A stretch of DNA of 64,000 bases from Methanospirillum lacunae. GTDB lineage: Archaea; Halobacteriota; Methanomicrobia; Methanomicrobiales; Methanospirillaceae. Position 1 is the first letter of the stretch. Each line of letters opens with the position of its first letter. This document shows, in pieces, positions 62,531 to 64,000 of the stretch. The stretch spans positions 124,001-188,000 of the forward strand of contig NZ_QGMY01000002.1 of the NCBI RefSeq assembly GCF_003173355.1, read 5' to 3'. The notes beneath the pieces were generated by a model, which worked only from the letters and a program-made list of their open reading frames with translations, was not told the DNA's origin and made no database searches. The position numbers and the translations under genes were made by a program.

Positions 62531-62899
62531 TTATTCAGTCGTTGCAATAACTCCCTCCGGTTCACATCCGGCTATTCCATCAGGTGGATGGCGAAATTTG
62601 CCTCCCCAGATAAGCATCTCATCAATTATTGGAAGTATCTCTTTTCCCTGTTCAGTGAGGGCATACTCCACCCGAGGCGGGACCTCTGGGTATACAGTCC
62701 TGGAAATAATAGCCTCATTTTCAAGATCACGGAGATGTTTAGTAATGGTCTTTGAGTTGATTCCACACATCCGATTCTGCAATTCAGAAAATCTCAATGT
62801 ACTGGTACGGAGATGCCAGATGATCATGAGATTCCACTTGCTCCCAATAATGTCTACGACTGATTCTAGTCTACATTTAGTTACTTTTTCGCATTTCAA
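62531..62899 (-). CDS. HxlR-family regulator beside ferredoxin-nitroreductase
   Basis: Winged-helix regulator of 122 residues. The conserved pattern C-R-L-E-...-IGSKWNLMIIWHL, RFSELQNRMCGINSKTITKHLRDLENEAII, and the PPRVEYALTEQGKEI wing are intact. Two N-terminal cysteines (C3 and C9) could sense redox state. The start appears to be TTG 62899, because the family Cys lies at residue 9 and the ATG nearby is out of frame. The divergent ferredoxin-nitroreductase gene and the inverted repeats between them (62912-62937) point to local control of that operon. Confidence 0.86.
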   Translation of the reverse strand: MKCEKVTKCRLESVVDIIGSKWNLMIIWHLRTSTLRFSELQNRMCGINSKTITKHLRDLENEAIISRTVYPEVPPRVEYALTEQGKEILPIIDEMLIWGGKFRHPPDGIAGCEPEGVIATTE

Positions 62900-62911
62900 T
62901 TATAATTCCTC

Positions 62912-62937
62912 AATACTTACTATTGGGTTATAGTATT
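62912..62937. promoter_or_regulatory. Nested inverted repeats, candidate HxlR operator
   Basis: Two overlapping perfect six-base dyads lie in the 98-base divergent spacer: AATACT-N14-AGTATT (62912-62917 and 62932-62937) and TACTAT-N6-ATAGTA (62918-62923 and 62930-62935). A winged-helix dimer or two dimers could bind here and control both genes. Confidence 0.5.
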
Positions 62938-62997
62938 ACTAAATCTCTTCTGATATCTATAATAGAGTATAATGGAGATTCTTTGAGGAGGACCTTT

Positions 62998-63813
62998 ATG
63001 GCAATAATAGTTCAAGATAAGAGTTGTAACAGGTGTGGGGTCTGTGCCGACATATGTCCCATGGGAATTATACACTCCTCATTAGATGGCGAGATCCCAT
63101 TTGTTGCTGAATCACAGGCAGCATGGTGCGTGTCATGTGGACAATGTTCTTCGTTCTGTCCTACAGGAGCGCTTACCCTTGAGAAAGATCAAGGACTTAC
63201 ACCTGAACCGGCATGGAACGGCAACGGTCTTTCGCCTGAACTTTTGGTATCTTACCTTAAGAGTCGCCGTTCAATCCGAAATTTTAAAAATGAACCCGTA
63301 TCCCGGGAGACTATCGAAGCACTGCTTGATGTGGCACGGTATGCCGCCTCTGGAGGCAATGGACAACCGGTTCAATGGCTGATAATCCATGATCCTGAAA
63401 AGGTACAAAAAGTTGCCAAAGCTGTCATTGACTGGATGCGAACACTCGTGGGAAGCAACCATCCATTGAGTAAATATATTCCGATCCTTATTACTGGATG
63501 GGAGAATGGGTTGGATCCCATCTGTCGGAACGCCCCTCATTTGTTGATCCCTCATATTCCTGAAGAGATACCCATTGCGCATGTTGATGGAATCATTGCT
63601 CTCACACATGTTGACATCGCTGCACCTGCATTTGGTGTTGGGACATGCTGGGGAGGGTTTGTGGCTCTGGCCTCCCAGGAATCATCAGAGATTCGTGATA
63701 TTTATGCTCTTCCGGCGGGGAGAAAACCACTATATGCAATGATGTTCGGGTACCCGAAATACAGGTCTGCCTCTATACCGACGAGGAATAAGGCTGTGAT
63801 CACCTGGCAGTGA
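62998..63813 (+). CDS. Ferredoxin-nitroreductase fusion protein
   Basis: A 271-residue flavo-iron-sulfur enzyme. Two [4Fe-4S] ferredoxin motifs (CNRCGVCADICP and CVSCGQCSSFCP, residues 11-60) precede a nitroreductase-fold domain (SRRSIRNFKNEPVSRETIEAL, then YAASGGNGQPVQW for FMN contact, and GVGTCWGGF). It can pass electrons from a low-potential donor to a flavin that reduces nitro compounds or quinones. ATG 62998 is set by GAGGAGG six bases before it; upstream in-frame codons lack such a site. The partial FMN reductase gene follows 12 bases after the stop, so they form an operon. Control by the divergent HxlR protein is likely. Confidence 0.94.
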   Translation: MAIIVQDKSCNRCGVCADICPMGIIHSSLDGEIPFVAESQAAWCVSCGQCSSFCPTGALTLEKDQGLTPEPAWNGNGLSPELLVSYLKSRRSIRNFKNEPVSRETIEALLDVARYAASGGNGQPVQWLIIHDPEKVQKVAKAVIDWMRTLVGSNHPLSKYIPILITGWENGLDPICRNAPHLLIPHIPEEIPIAHVDGIIALTHVDIAAPAFGVGTCWGGFVALASQESSEIRDIYALPAGRKPLYAMMFGYPKYRSASIPTRNKAVITWQ

Positions 63814-63825
63814 CGGTGTGTTAAC

Positions 63826-64000
63826 ATGGTCAAAAAAATTATTGCAATCAATGGAAGTCCCAGGAAAACCTGGAATACAGCAACACTTCTCCAGCAAGTA
63901 CTGGATGGGGCAGCTTCAAAGGGAGCAGAGACTGAACTTGTACATCTCTATGACCTTGATTATAAAGGATGTACCAGCTGCTTTGCATGTAAATTAAAGG
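63826..64000 (+). CDS. Flavodoxin-fold FMN reductase / iron-sulfur flavoprotein, N-terminal part
   Basis: The first 58 residues of a gene cut by the window edge. MVKKIIAINGSPRKTWNTATLL is the FMN-binding start of the NADPH-dependent FMN reductase/Isf group. C49, C52 and C55 (GCTSCFACK) match the compact cluster site of iron-sulfur flavoproteins. It follows the ferredoxin-nitroreductase gene and probably works with it in reducing oxidants. The C-terminal domain is outside the window, so the exact subfamily is open. Confidence 0.85.
   Translation, partial: MVKKIIAINGSPRKTWNTATLLQQVLDGAASKGAETELVHLYDLDYKGCTSCFACKLK

Overview
The window is chromosomal DNA from a methanogenic archaeon, most likely a member of the Methanomicrobiales and probably Methanospirillum-like (genus level is inference). 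The archaeal markers are a group II chaperonin (thermosome), a GfcR-type regulator, a proteasome beta subunit, the KH/beta-CASP termination nuclease FttA (aCPSF1), a 53-residue SecG/Sec61-beta and TATA-type promoters. The methanogen markers are CofE for coenzyme F420, an MtrH-family methyltransferase and several histidine kinases with the R-H-D phospho-acceptor motif. Many genes look bacterial in origin (ruvCAB, ppk1, an M13 peptidase, a Ser/Thr kinase with an FHA partner, CheB), as is common in this order.

Layout. 1-9 kb: end of gfcR, thermosome, tRNA-Ser(CGA), a seven-helix sensor kinase and a 1597-residue secreted protein with 16 PKD domains. 9-20 kb: CorA, an amino-acid permease, a DUF155-like membrane protein, an ABC-2 exporter pair, a small secreted protein, an M13 metallopeptidase, a secreted thioredoxin-like protein and a COG3044-type ATPase. 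20-24 kb: a hybrid-cluster-protein module (hcp, cupin and zinc-ribbon proteins, divergent HxlR regulator), then about 1.1 kb that seems to hold decayed genes on both strands. 24-36 kb: membrane Ser/Thr kinase with an HTH-FHA regulator, pyruvate phosphate dikinase, a CARDB-CAP protein, and a ppk-ruvC-ruvA-ruvB operon.

36-41.5 kb is the most interesting part. It is a self-contained corrinoid methyl-transfer cassette: a RACo-type reductive activator and an MtrH-like methyltransferase on the minus strand, and a corrinoid protein and a URO-D-family methyltransferase on the plus strand. They diverge from a 534-bp regulatory region with two perfect palindromes. The gene set matches the logic of O-demethylase (Mtv/Mto) systems. 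It would let a supposedly H2/formate-only methanogen move methyl groups from an unknown methyl donor to tetrahydro(sarcina)pterin.

41.5-53.5 kb is mostly housekeeping: a secreted paralogue of the 15-kb protein, a DNA glycosylase, a zinc ribbon, cofE, secG, an amidohydrolase, USP, CBS, psmB, fttA, an MFS transporter, a methyltransferase, nikR with a likely operator, and a TPR protein. 53.5-64 kb: an orphan DNA methyltransferase, a histidine kinase-receiver-CheB operon, cbiOQ (metal ECF transport), a receiver-PAS-kinase hybrid, and an HxlR-controlled ferredoxin-nitroreductase followed by a partial FMN reductase/iron-sulfur flavoprotein. No CRISPR array, rRNA, intact insertion sequence or prophage was seen.
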